Positions 55,920-64,000 of a stretch of 64,000 nt of DNA are shown piece after piece. The notes below the pieces were generated by a model. It was given only the letters and a program-made list of their open reading frames with translations, did not search any database and was not told the origin of the DNA. The first letter of the stretch is position 1. Every line of letters begins with the position of its first letter. The translations under genes and the position numbers were made by a program. Origin of the DNA: Luteirhabdus pelagi (GTDB lineage: Bacteria; Bacteroidota; Bacteroidia; Flavobacteriales; Flavobacteriaceae); NCBI RefSeq assembly GCF_016827595.1, contig NZ_JAECMS010000002.1:372001-436000 (forward strand), written 5' to 3'.

Positions 55920-58900
55920 TATCCTGTTTGAAATACGTTTGCACCTTCTGTTTAAATTGAGGCGTCAAAGGTAAAGCCTCACGATTCAAAATTTCGGTAG
56001 TATTGAAATATTTTTTAATGGTTTCATATGAAGGCTGCACTGTATTGATATAACGCTTTCGGTTGGTTTCAGATTCGCGCCGACTTTCCTGCCCCTGTTC
56101 AAAATCGGCTTCCTCCAATTTCAACAATTCATATTTTAGGTTCAACATTTGTTGAAGCGTTCGTTCATTGAAGCCTTTATCTAACAATTGCTGTTCAACC
56201 GATTCCATTTTCTTAAGTAAATCACCCCCACGCCCTTGAAGACCTTCCTTACTCAATCGATCTTGAAGTTGCTGTCGAAGTTGTTGTTGTTCCTTATAAA
56301 TTTCATATAACTCACCGTTTAAATCTTCACCATTTTCACCATCCTGCTCACCATTACCTTTACCATTCTGACCAGATCCACTTTGGCCCTCACCAGACCG
56401 GCCATTTTCGCCATCCTGACCTTGCCCATCACCACCGTCGCCCTGCTGACCTTGTTGTCCTTCGCCTTGTTGACCACTACTGCCATTCTTCTTACCCATA
56501 CCTTCTTCCATCTTCTTTTGCAGACTTTCTTGCTTTTCAATAATATCGGGCAATTGGAATCCTCTTCCTTGCCCCTGCCCTTGTCCCTGACCTTGGCCTT
56601 GACCCTGTCCAGAACCGGACGCCTGCATCTGCATCTGGTTTTGCATGCTCTTCAATAATTCGCTTAACAAAATCGCCAATTCATTCGCACCAGTAACACT
56701 GTATTGTTGATTCGCGATTCCCTGACGCATCTGATTCTCTGCAAGTCGTTCTAAGGACTTATCGATATTATACTGTACCTCGGTAAGGGCTTCGTTTATC
56801 GGAGCGCTAATCATCGGCTGTCGCAATGATAGGGCAAACAAGCTATCGTCTACGTGCTCAAAGTTTTGCTTTAATTCATTCTGAACTTTTAATCGTTTAC
56901 CAAAAATCGGATTCCCATATTCCGTTTCTTTGAATTCTTCCATCAAATCTTCCTGTTCAAAAGAAAAAACCACCAGATTATCTAATATTTGACGTAGCAT
57001 ATCGACATCTTCATCTAAGGTTTCCATTTGGCCCTGCATCATTTGGGCTTGCATCTTTTTGCCCATCTGTTTCATTTTCTCGCCAGCCTTCTTCTGATTT
57101 TGTTTCGCCCCCTGTTTGTCCTGCTGCCCTAATTTTTGAGTGGCCTCCTGCTGCTCCTGTTTCACTTGCTCTTCACCCTTAGCATCCTTAGGGATATCCA
57201 TAGGGTTCTTCAGCCCTTCATTTTCCTTTTGGAGTTGTTCCATCTCCTCTTGGTACTCCTCAAACTTCTTATTTAGCTCTTCTTGTTTCTCTTGCGTATT
57301 TTCATCCTCTGGCGACTCGGAAAGTTTTTCCTGTTCCTCGCCCATCTTATAGAGCTCGTCGGCCAACTTTTCGGCTTTCTTAGTAACGTAATAGCGCTTT
57401 GTGAGTTCGACTAATTGCTCTAGATTCTTTTCTTGATTCTTGTTTCGTTTTGAAAGATTCTCGAGTTTTTCCGTCAATTCTTCCTTTTGAATTTTTTCCT
57501 GAAGCTTTTGAAGTTCGTCTAATAGCTTTTCATTTTCCTCCAACTTTTGCTCATTCTCCTCCAAGCGTTCTTCCAATTGTTCTTTGAACGGATCCTTTTC
57601 TTCATTCTCGGGTTGAAATTTTTCCAAATTCTCCTTCATTTCCTTGGAGAACTTCTTCATCATTTCTTCCTGTTGCTGCTGTCGTTTGATGAAGTTTTCA
57701 AGTTTTTTCTTATCGTTCCAATTCAATTCCTTCTTTTCCTTTTGGGTTTTGGATAACTCCTGAAGCGTTTGTTGCTGTTTTTTCATTTCTTCCAAGGTCT
57801 TGTCCATTCCCTGAACCGTATTTTCCTGCTCCTTCAACTGCTCTTTTTCCAATTCTGAAGCAGTCAGGTTTCGAAAGGAAAAAACACTGCTTTTACTTGA
57901 CTTTCCATTACGTAAACCATCGTTATCAAACACTTCGAAGTAATATTCATACACGACACCTTCTTCAAGTGGCAAGTCGGCAGGAAAGGCATACGTAAAC
58001 TGGTCGACCGTTCCAGAACCAATAGTCAAGTTCTTTGAAGCCGCATTTTCGCGATTTTCAATGGGATAGTATACCAATCGCAACTTGCTCAATCCGTAAT
58101 CGTCGCTTACCTGTCCTAAATGATACATCGCCTGAACAGCGGTACTATCCTTTTTCGATTGTACTTCAATCTTTGGATACGCATCCTTTATCACCTTGAT
58201 ATCGAACGCCAGATTTTCATACTCGCGTAATGCTTTATTGGAAGTCGTAATAGCATAGGGCAAAGAGGAAAATACGCGCTGTTGTAAATCGAAGGCATTT
58301 TCACCACCTGAAAAATTAAAAGTGCTATCCTGAGTGACCAATTGCACCTGCTCGGTATTTTTGGTTTTCACCTTCCATTGAATACGTGTACCTTCTGGAA
58401 CCGTAGCATTTCCAGTACTTTGAAGCGTTTCATCCCGTTTTTGCGTATAGCTGGGATAGTCTAACACCATTTCAAAATTTTGAAGTGAAGGGGTTTTTAT
58501 TACAGTAAGATTATAGGGACGTGACGTGACTTTTGGTCCTAACAATTGAAACGAAATATCTTCCATCGGCTGAGAAAACGTATACCGAAACTGTCCTGGC
58601 GCGGTTTGTTCCAAATAATATTGTTCTTCCCCGTACTGAATCTGGACATTCTCGGGCAACACAGTCCCTTGTGTTTGTACTTCAATGGTGAAGGGTTGAT
58701 TTTCGATTGCCTGAAGACTATCATTGCGAACTACGAAAGAAAACGGTGCCGGTGGTTCATACGCAGTCTCGTAATTGACCACTCGTTCGTAACTGGTGGA
58801 AAACAAATCCTTTCCCCCCAACAAGCTGAATAGAATATATAGCACAACAGGAATGGCCGCATACTTCAGATACCGAAGGTTTGTCTTGAAGTTAATGGCA

Positions 58901-59325
58901 GATTGAAACGGAATGGGTTGCAGTTCGCCTGCTTTTTGGTCGATACTGGCCGCTAGAAGTTCACTTTCCCTTCTATTCCGATTTAGTTGAATAACGTTCA
59001 ACAGCTTATCGCTTACTTCGGGGAAATGATTTCCGATAATATGTGATGCCTTTTCATGATCGATTCCTTTTTGAAGTTTGAAAAGCTTCAACAGTGGAAA
59101 AGCGATAAATCGTGCAAACAAAAGCAATTCGACTCCAATAAACAGCCAAAATAGAATCGTTCGTCCGGTGGTACTCAGCCAAAGAAAATGTTCAATTAAT
59201 AAGGTTGCGAGAAAGTAGAGCAGCCCAATAGAAAAAAAGAGGATCACACCCTTGATTAATTCATTGGTGTAAAACTTTCGAATAAAGTGCTCCAGCTTGC
59301 GCTGAATTATATGGTATGTGCTCAT
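55912..59325 (-). CDS. DUF4175 giant membrane protein
   Basis: An 1137-residue protein of the DUF4175 family of Bacteroidota. Three membrane helices lie in the first 170 residues (about 21-48, 50-72 and 150-168); a beta-rich periplasmic part follows (about 180-490), then long charged coiled coils (about 495-740) and a low-complexity Gly/Gln stretch (about 895-1010, GSGQGQGQGQ and GQQGEGQQGQ). The function is unknown; it is probably an envelope structural or regulatory protein. Downstream overlap with ybeY by eight bases. Confidence 0.85.
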   Translation of the reverse strand: MSTYHIIQRKLEHFIRKFYTNELIKGVILFFSIGLLYFLATLLIEHFLWLSTTGRTILFWLFIGVELLLFARFIAFPLLKLFKLQKGIDHEKASHIIGNHFPEVSDKLLNVIQLNRNRRESELLAASIDQKAGELQPIPFQSAINFKTNLRYLKYAAIPVVLYILFSLLGGKDLFSTSYERVVNYETAYEPPAPFSFVVRNDSLQAIENQPFTIEVQTQGTVLPENVQIQYGEEQYYLEQTAPGQFRYTFSQPMEDISFQLLGPKVTSRPYNLTVIKTPSLQNFEMVLDYPSYTQKRDETLQSTGNATVPEGTRIQWKVKTKNTEQVQLVTQDSTFNFSGGENAFDLQQRVFSSLPYAITTSNKALREYENLAFDIKVIKDAYPKIEVQSKKDSTAVQAMYHLGQVSDDYGLSKLRLVYYPIENRENAASKNLTIGSGTVDQFTYAFPADLPLEEGVVYEYYFEVFDNDGLRNGKSSKSSVFSFRNLTASELEKEQLKEQENTVQGMDKTLEEMKKQQQTLQELSKTQKEKKELNWNDKKKLENFIKRQQQQEEMMKKFSKEMKENLEKFQPENEEKDPFKEQLEERLEENEQKLEENEKLLDELQKLQEKIQKEELTEKLENLSKRNKNQEKNLEQLVELTKRYYVTKKAEKLADELYKMGEEQEKLSESPEDENTQEKQEELNKKFEEYQEEMEQLQKENEGLKNPMDIPKDAKGEEQVKQEQQEATQKLGQQDKQGAKQNQKKAGEKMKQMGKKMQAQMMQGQMETLDEDVDMLRQILDNLVVFSFEQEDLMEEFKETEYGNPIFGKRLKVQNELKQNFEHVDDSLFALSLRQPMISAPINEALTEVQYNIDKSLERLAENQMRQGIANQQYSVTGANELAILLSELLKSMQNQMQMQASGSGQGQGQGQGQGQGQGRGFQLPDIIEKQESLQKKMEEGMGKKNGSSGQQGEGQQGQQGDGGDGQGQDGENGRSGEGQSGSGQNGKGNGEQDGENGEDLNGELYEIYKEQQQLRQQLQDRLSKEGLQGRGGDLLKKMESVEQQLLDKGFNERTLQQMLNLKYELLKLEEADFEQGQESRRESETNRKRYINTVQPSYETIKKYFNTTEILNREALPLTPQFKQKVQTYFKQDND

Positions 59326-59430
59326 ACGGAGGCCAATCTCGGGTTATTTTCAGAACTTATAAAATTACAAATTATTATCTTGTTCTGTATAAACCCATAG
59401 CGCTCAAAAACCAGTCCAAAGTCACTGCCC

Positions 59431-60471
59431 ATGAAAGACTTAAAATATCTTGCCGCCTATTCCATTCCTCTAATGGTATTAATTGGGTTAACACTCCGTG
59501 GTCCTTTGGCGTTCCTTACCCCAGTATTTGCTTTTGTATTCGTGCCCTTATTAGAGGTGTTATTGCCGATCCATTCCGGAAATTTAAATGAAGCAGAAGT
59601 AGCCGAAAAGTCGAAAAATCCGCTGTTTGACGCAATGCTGTACTTCAACCTGCCAATTGTATTTGGTGCGATTGGTTGGTTTTTATGGAGTGTTGCTCAT
59701 ATAGATTATTCAACTTCAGAATTGATAGGATTTGTCCTTTCCTTAGGCGTAATGTTAGGCAGCAACGGTATTAACGTTGCACACGAATTGGGTCACCGAA
59801 AAACGCGCTGGGAGAAAACACTAGGAAAAATATTATTGTTACCCGCACTTTACATGCATTTTTACATCGAGCATAACTTCGGCCATCATCAGCATGCTGC
59901 AACAGAGGAAGATCCTGCGACTGCCGCATTCAATCAGACGGTATATTCGTTTTGGATTACTTCAACCTTTCGCCAATATAAAAATGCATGGCGCATTCAA
60001 CAACAGCTATTAAAAGTTGATAACACTAGCTTTTTCAGCATTCAGAACGATATGTTGTGGTACAGTGTATCACAATTAATATATCTCGGGGCCATCTTAT
60101 GGATGTTTGGTGTAGTAGGGTTGTTGTTGGCTTTAGGAATTGCCATTGTGGGTGTTCTTCAACTTGAGACTGTTAACTACATTGAGCATTATGGGTTACT
60201 TCGACAAAAACGAAAAAGTGGTCGGTACGAACGTGTCCGCGAAATTCACTCTTGGAATAGCAATCATATTTTAGGACGGGTAATGCTATATGAACTGACT
60301 CGCCATAGCGATCATCATTATCGGGCACATAAAAAATATCAGCTATTGGACTGTCATGAAAGCAGTCCGCAGATGCCTTTTGGCTATCCCACTTCCATGG
60401 TCCTCTCGCTGTTTCCACCCCTGTGGTTTGCCATCATGAACAAGCGGATTCCCATCGAAATGCGCAAATAG
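59431..60471 (+). CDS. alkB: Alkane 1-monooxygenase
   Basis: A 346-residue membrane di-iron hydroxylase that adds oxygen to terminal carbons of alkanes. All family histidine boxes are present: HELGHR (118-123), EHNFGHHQHAATEEDPA (147-163), NYIEHYGL (249-256) and RHSDHHYRAH (291-300). About six membrane helices. A closely related role on fatty acyl chains cannot be excluded. No rubredoxin or rubredoxin reductase gene is adjacent. It is divergent from the DUF4175 gene and followed by gltX. Confidence 0.9.
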   Translation: MKDLKYLAAYSIPLMVLIGLTLRGPLAFLTPVFAFVFVPLLEVLLPIHSGNLNEAEVAEKSKNPLFDAMLYFNLPIVFGAIGWFLWSVAHIDYSTSELIGFVLSLGVMLGSNGINVAHELGHRKTRWEKTLGKILLLPALYMHFYIEHNFGHHQHAATEEDPATAAFNQTVYSFWITSTFRQYKNAWRIQQQLLKVDNTSFFSIQNDMLWYSVSQLIYLGAILWMFGVVGLLLALGIAIVGVLQLETVNYIEHYGLLRQKRKSGRYERVREIHSWNSNHILGRVMLYELTRHSDHHYRAHKKYQLLDCHESSPQMPFGYPTSMVLSLFPPLWFAIMNKRIPIEMRK

Positions 60472-60476
60472 AATTG

Positions 60477-60484
60477 TACCTTTG
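60477..60484 (+). promoter_or_regulatory. -7 box (TACCTTTG) of gltX
   Basis: TACCTTTG matches TAnnTTTG and lies in the 40-base gap after alkB, 27 bases from the gltX ATG. No TTG at -33 spacing, so alkB read-through may contribute. Confidence 0.4.
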
Positions 60485-60511
60485 CAGGGCAACTAAAAAT
60501 GGCTTTGCACT

Positions 60512-62029
60512 ATGTCTGACAAAATTCGTGTACGATTCGCTCCCAGCCCAACCGGACCCTTGCATATTGGAGGGGTTCGAACGGCCTTGTTCAACTATCT
60601 TTTTGCTAAAAAACTAGGCGGTGATTTTATTCTTCGGATAGAAGATACCGACCAGAACCGATATGTGGAAGGAGCGGAAGATTATATCGTAGAAGCGCTT
60701 GACTGGTTGCAGATACCGTTCGATGAAGGCCCTGGGAAAGAAGGCGATGTCGGACCCTATCGTCAGAGTGAGCGCAAACATCTTTATCGAGAGTATGCCG
60801 ATATGCTATTGGCATCTGGGAATGCGTATTATGCGTTCGATACTGCTGAAGCGTTGGAAAAACTTCGAAACGACTATGAAGCCAAGGGTGAAACCTTTAG
60901 TTACGATGCCAAGAATCGGGATTCGTTAAACAATTCCCTTGGCCTATCAGAGGATGAAATACAACAGAAATTGGATGCGGGTGAAGACTATGTGATTCGT
61001 TTTAAAATACCGGCCGGCGAAAGCTTGCAATTCCGCGATATGATTCGTGGTGGCATGCAAATCGATACCTCCATTCTGGATGACAAGGTGCTGTTTAAGA
61101 GCGATGGAATGCCTACCTATCACTTAGCCAATATTGTAGATGACCATTTGATGGCCATTACACATGTTATTCGTGGTGAAGAATGGTTGCCTTCCCTTGC
61201 GCTGCACATGCTATTGTACCGAGCGTTCGATTGGCAAGCTCCAAAATTTGCCCACTTACCGCTTATTTTGAAACCAGTTGGTAAAGGGAAATTGAGCAAA
61301 CGCGATGGAGATAAAATGGGCTTTCCTGTCTTTCCTTTGGAATGGAAAACCGAAGATGGAAGCATCTATAACGGCTACAGAGAAGATGGATATTTACCGG
61401 AAGCCGTCGTCAATATGTTGGCCTTTTTGGGCTGGAATCCTGGAACGGAACAAGAGTTGTTTTCGTTAGAAGAATTGGTTAACGCTTTTTCTTTGGAACG
61501 CGTGAATAAAGCAGGCGCTCGATTCGATCCTGAAAAGACAAAGTGGTTTCAGCACCACTACTTACAAGAAATGGATGAAGGAGTCTTGACGGCCCAATTT
61601 AAAAAATATGTGGAGGCTAAAGGGTTTTCTACTGAAAATATGGAAGTAGGCGTACTCGTTTCTTTGCTGAAGGAGCGCGCTACTTTTATGGAAGACCTTT
61701 GGGAGCAAGGACACTTCTTCTTTGAAGCACCCACAAATTACGATGAAAAAGCAGCCAAAAAAGCGTTTAAGGACGATACTGCTGATATTCTAGCAAATGT
61801 GCGAGATATCGTGGAAAAAGTAGAAGATTTCTCTGCTGCGGAGCTATCAAAACAGGTAAAGGGCTGGATTGCCGATCAGGAAATCGGATTTGGAAAGGTG
61901 ATGATGCCCCTTCGATTATCGTTAGTAGGTGAAATGAAAGGTCCGGATGTATTCGAGATTATGGCGCTTTTAGGAAAAAAGGAAGCAATTAACCGAATTC
62001 AGTCAGCTATCAACGTTATTAAGTCCTAA
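60512..62029 (+). CDS. gltX: Glutamyl-tRNA synthetase
   Basis: Charges tRNA-Glu (and possibly tRNA-Gln in lineages lacking GlnRS). The 505-residue class I synthetase has the HIGG motif (18-21) in PSPTGPLHIGG and the KMSKS-equivalent KLSKR (260-264), plus the C-terminal helical anticodon-binding domain. Length is normal. Convergent with the next gene; the two stop codons overlap (CTAA), leaving no terminator. Confidence 0.98.
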   Translation: MSDKIRVRFAPSPTGPLHIGGVRTALFNYLFAKKLGGDFILRIEDTDQNRYVEGAEDYIVEALDWLQIPFDEGPGKEGDVGPYRQSERKHLYREYADMLLASGNAYYAFDTAEALEKLRNDYEAKGETFSYDAKNRDSLNNSLGLSEDEIQQKLDAGEDYVIRFKIPAGESLQFRDMIRGGMQIDTSILDDKVLFKSDGMPTYHLANIVDDHLMAITHVIRGEEWLPSLALHMLLYRAFDWQAPKFAHLPLILKPVGKGKLSKRDGDKMGFPVFPLEWKTEDGSIYNGYREDGYLPEAVVNMLAFLGWNPGTEQELFSLEELVNAFSLERVNKAGARFDPEKTKWFQHHYLQEMDEGVLTAQFKKYVEAKGFSTENMEVGVLVSLLKERATFMEDLWEQGHFFFEAPTNYDEKAAKKAFKDDTADILANVRDIVEKVEDFSAAELSKQVKGWIADQEIGFGKVMMPLRLSLVGEMKGPDVFEIMALLGKKEAINRIQSAINVIKS

Positions 62030-62691
62030 AAATAGAAGACAGCTGATACTGTAAGCAAACTGGCATGTCCTTCAAAATCGACGTCCTCTGATAATTCTTT
62101 ATCGTTAAGACCCTTGAGGGTATTGGTTACACCGTATTGGTAATGCGCGCCCAATCTAAAATCTTCGAACCCGGCGGTGATGCCACCTAGTACATGAAAA
62201 TTTACTTGGCTGATATCCTCAATTTCACTTGCGTTCAAGGTAGTATAGCCATCGATGATATACTCATCATAGCGATCGCTATCCAACTTCATCTTACCAT
62301 TCACCTGAAGAATAGGCCCCACTTCAATACTCAAGTGATGCTTAATGATATTGATACTGGGGAGAAAATTTAATTGCACCCCTTGAATCGTATACCCCAT
62401 TTTTTGAGAATCGGTTCCCACAAGATTATTTCCTGCGATGGAAAGCTTATGATTGTAGAAATTGATACCGTAAATGAGATCGAAATTGCCACGGAATGAT
62501 CCGCGTGTTGTAAACCCAACCATAAATCCTGTTCCAGCCTCTGTTTTCAGCTCATCAGATTGGATGTCGAAAAAGGTAACGCCTCCATTTATTCCCAATC
62601 GATTGTACTCATCAAAGTTTCGTTGGGAGAAAACAGTTAGGCTGATTAAAGAGAATAATGTAACGAAAAATAGGTTTCTTGGACATATCAT
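62026..62691 (-). CDS. Outer-membrane beta-barrel protein
   Basis: A 221-residue protein with a signal peptide (MICPRNLFFVTLFSLISLTVFSQ) and repeated amphipathic strands (GINGGVTFFDIQ, FDLIYGINFYNHKL, LSIEVGPILQVNG, FRLGAHYQYGVTNTL) ending LTVSAVFYF, a terminal aromatic typical of barrels. It resembles the PorT/outer-membrane beta-barrel family 2. ATG at 62691 is used; the ATG at 62712 falls within the promoter. Function unknown. Confidence 0.85.
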   Translation of the reverse strand: MICPRNLFFVTLFSLISLTVFSQRNFDEYNRLGINGGVTFFDIQSDELKTEAGTGFMVGFTTRGSFRGNFDLIYGINFYNHKLSIAGNNLVGTDSQKMGYTIQGVQLNFLPSINIIKHHLSIEVGPILQVNGKMKLDSDRYDEYIIDGYTTLNASEIEDISQVNFHVLGGITAGFEDFRLGAHYQYGVTNTLKGLNDKELSEDVDFEGHASLLTVSAVFYF

Positions 62692-62709
62692 AGTGACGTA
62701 ATAACGGTT

Positions 62710-62738
62710 CAAAAATACCTTTATTTTCGTATCTTCAA
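62710..62738 (-). promoter_or_regulatory. Promoter of the beta-barrel gene (TTG-N18-TATTTTTG)
   Basis: On the minus strand TTG (62738-62736) and TATTTTTG (62717-62710) are 18 bases apart, giving a full promoter 18 bases upstream of the ATG at 62691. Confidence 0.55.
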
Positions 62739-62767
62739 CTGTTTTTAATCCTTAATCGCAACTTATC

Positions 62768-63766
62768 ATGGGAGGTCTATTATTACTGATTCCATTTATT
62801 ATCCTCGGATTCATCATCTTGATTTCTGGGGTATTCACGGTTCGTCAACAAACAGCAGCTATTATCGAGCGCTTTGGAAAATTCCAAAGTATCCGTCAAT
62901 CGGGACTTCATTTTAAGATTCCGGTCTTCGACCGAATCCCTGGTCGCATCAACTTAAAAATTCAGCAATTGGATGTACTTGTAGAGACCAAAACAAAAGA
63001 TGATGTGTTTGTACGATTGAAGATTTCCGTTCAGTTTCAAGTAATTCGAACCAAGATTTATGATGCCTTCTACAAGCTTCAAAGTCCGCAGGACCAAATT
63101 ACCAGCTATGTGTTCGATGTAGTTCGTGCCGAGGTGCCGAAGATGAAATTGGATGATGTTTTTGAACGCAAGGATGACATCGCGATTGCGGTAAAAGCTG
63201 AATTGAACGATGCCATGTTGGAATATGGATATGACATTATTAAAACGCTTGTAACCGATATCGATCCTGATGTCCAGGTGAAGGCTGCCATGAACCGAAT
63301 TAATGCCTCAGAACGTGAAAAAGTGGCGGCTGAATATGAAGCCGAGGCCGAACGTATTAAGATCGTAGCAAAGGCTCGGGCAGAGGCGGAAAGCAAGCGA
63401 TTACAAGGACAGGGTATTGCCGATCAACGACGCGAGATTGCGCGTGGGTTGGAGGAAAGCGTGGATGTTTTGAACAATGTCGGCATTAATTCGCAAGAAG
63501 CTTCTGCATTGATTGTTGTAACGCAACATTATGATACATTACAAAGCATCGGGGAAGAAACCGATACAAATTTGATTTTGTTACCGAATTCACCTCAAGC
63601 TGGAAGCGATATGTTGAACAACATGATTGCATCGTTTGTAGCCAGCAACAAGATTGGTGAAGAAATGCGTAAGAAAAATGAGGCGAACAAACTTGGATCT
63701 AGTTCAAAACGCTCAAGTAGAAGAAAATCTTCATCTAGCGAAGATGATACGGATGTAACGTTTTAA
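62768..63766 (+). CDS. SPFH/band-7 (stomatin-like) protein
   Basis: A 332-residue membrane scaffold protein. One N-terminal membrane helix (about 4-22), then the SPFH domain (GVFTVRQQTAAIIERFGKFQSI through ILKIQQLDV and DVFVRLKISVQFQV), a helical region with KARAEAESKRLQGQGIADQRREIARG, and a Ser/Lys-rich tail (SSSKRSSRRKSSSS). Family members form ring-shaped assemblies that organise membrane proteases or lipids. Apparently monocistronic, ending at a strong terminator. Confidence 0.93.
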   Translation: MGGLLLLIPFIILGFIILISGVFTVRQQTAAIIERFGKFQSIRQSGLHFKIPVFDRIPGRINLKIQQLDVLVETKTKDDVFVRLKISVQFQVIRTKIYDAFYKLQSPQDQITSYVFDVVRAEVPKMKLDDVFERKDDIAIAVKAELNDAMLEYGYDIIKTLVTDIDPDVQVKAAMNRINASEREKVAAEYEAEAERIKIVAKARAEAESKRLQGQGIADQRREIARGLEESVDVLNNVGINSQEASALIVVTQHYDTLQSIGEETDTNLILLPNSPQAGSDMLNNMIASFVASNKIGEEMRKKNEANKLGSSSKRSSRRKSSSSEDDTDVTF

Positions 63767-63793
63767 TCAAATCAGCTTTACACCTGAAATAAA

Positions 63794-63827
63794 AAAACGC
63801 CCGAATATAATTCTACTCGGGCGTTTT
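63794..63827. terminator. Bidirectional terminator after the SPFH gene
   Basis: AAAACGCCCGA (63794-63804) and TCGGGCGTTTT (63817-63827) form an 11-bp stem with A and T tracts on either side, between the SPFH gene and a minus-strand gene. Confidence 0.88.
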
Positions 63828-63846
63828 GTTTGGTTGGTAGCCGTAT

Positions 63847-64000
63847 TTAGTCGTGAATGTCTTCTTTTTTAACTTTCTTCATCCCGATAAGCTTATCGAC
63901 TGCTTTCAAGATAAACGCTTTTTTCGCAATAGAACCGATGATATTAGTCACAATTCCTAACGGACTAAGCGTTTCCTTCGTTTCATTCAACGTCAGTTTC
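63847..64000 (-). CDS. Hypothetical protein (N-terminus cut off)
   Basis: Only the last 50 or so residues lie in the window, read on the minus strand to the TAA at 63847. The C-terminus contains LNETKETLSPLGIVTNI, AFILKAVDKLIG and the charged ending MKKVKKEDIHD. It is amphipathic and lysine-rich. I do not recognise the family from this fragment. The terminator just downstream supports a real gene end here. Confidence 0.5.
   Translation of the reverse strand, partial: KLTLNETKETLSPLGIVTNIIGSIAKKAFILKAVDKLIGMKKVKKEDIHD

Noticed and set aside
56330-56650. Repetitive DNA considered as a CRISPR or tandem non-coding repeat
   Set aside because: The repeats keep one reading frame and encode Gly/Gln-rich residues of the DUF4175 protein; no spacer structure.

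Overview
The window is a gene-dense stretch of a marine-type Flavobacteriaceae (Bacteroidota) chromosome. The evidence for this is the lineage-specific gene set (DUF6427, DUF6341, DUF4837, DUF4175, DUF6909, the gliding/type IX secretion lipoprotein SprE/PorW, an ATP synthase cluster without atpD and atpC), together with many TAnnTTTG -7 promoter boxes and few Shine-Dalgarno sites. I cannot name a genus. No tRNA, rRNA, CRISPR array, insertion sequence or prophage was seen, and no gene-free gap exceeds 300 bases (the longest is 15179-15393).

Layout. 1-5.9 kb: a truncated CNNM/CorC membrane protein, small envelope proteins, hemB and a lone flippase, all on the minus strand. 5.9-15.2 kb: the F1Fo ATP synthase operon (atpB-E-F-H-A-[four-helix-bundle insert]-G), preceded by an AtpI-like pair, a bactofilin and sprE/porW. 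15.4-20.7 kb: a 2Fe-2S flavoprotein reductase, a GT9 glycosyltransferase, DUF4254/DUF6427/DUF6341 genes and purD. 20.8-42.9 kb: a surface polysaccharide cluster. It holds the initiating sugar-phosphate transferase, UDP-GlcA/UDP-Xyl enzymes, three Wzy/WaaL-type membrane proteins, an MBOAT/AlgJ-like O-acetylation pair, a sialyltransferase-like enzyme, a flippase, a three-gene nonulosonic-acid set (KdsC-like phosphatase, NeuB, SpsF-like cytidylyltransferase), a Wzz-like protein and the complete dTDP-rhamnose pathway rfbDCAB. 42.9-50 kb: DUF6909, a GH3-family enzyme, an M23 peptidase, tatA, DUF4837 and a LysM lytic transglycosylase. 50-64 kb: pgk, holB, a methyltransferase, mnmG flanked by two parS-like sites, ybeY, a giant DUF4175 protein, alkane monooxygenase alkB, gltX, a beta-barrel protein, an SPFH protein and the end of one more gene.

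How the parts fit. The polysaccharide cluster reads as one Wzx/Wzy-type pathway for a glycan probably containing rhamnose, uronic acid or xylose and a sialic-acid-like sugar, decorated with acetyl groups. Many genes overlap by 1-4 bases, so much of the strand is probably translationally coupled. The most unusual structures are a 396-bp element in the atp operon whose four-helix-bundle gene is bracketed by inverted arms of five 7-bp repeats, and two identical 16-bp parS-like palindromes flanking mnmG, which suggest closeness to the replication origin.
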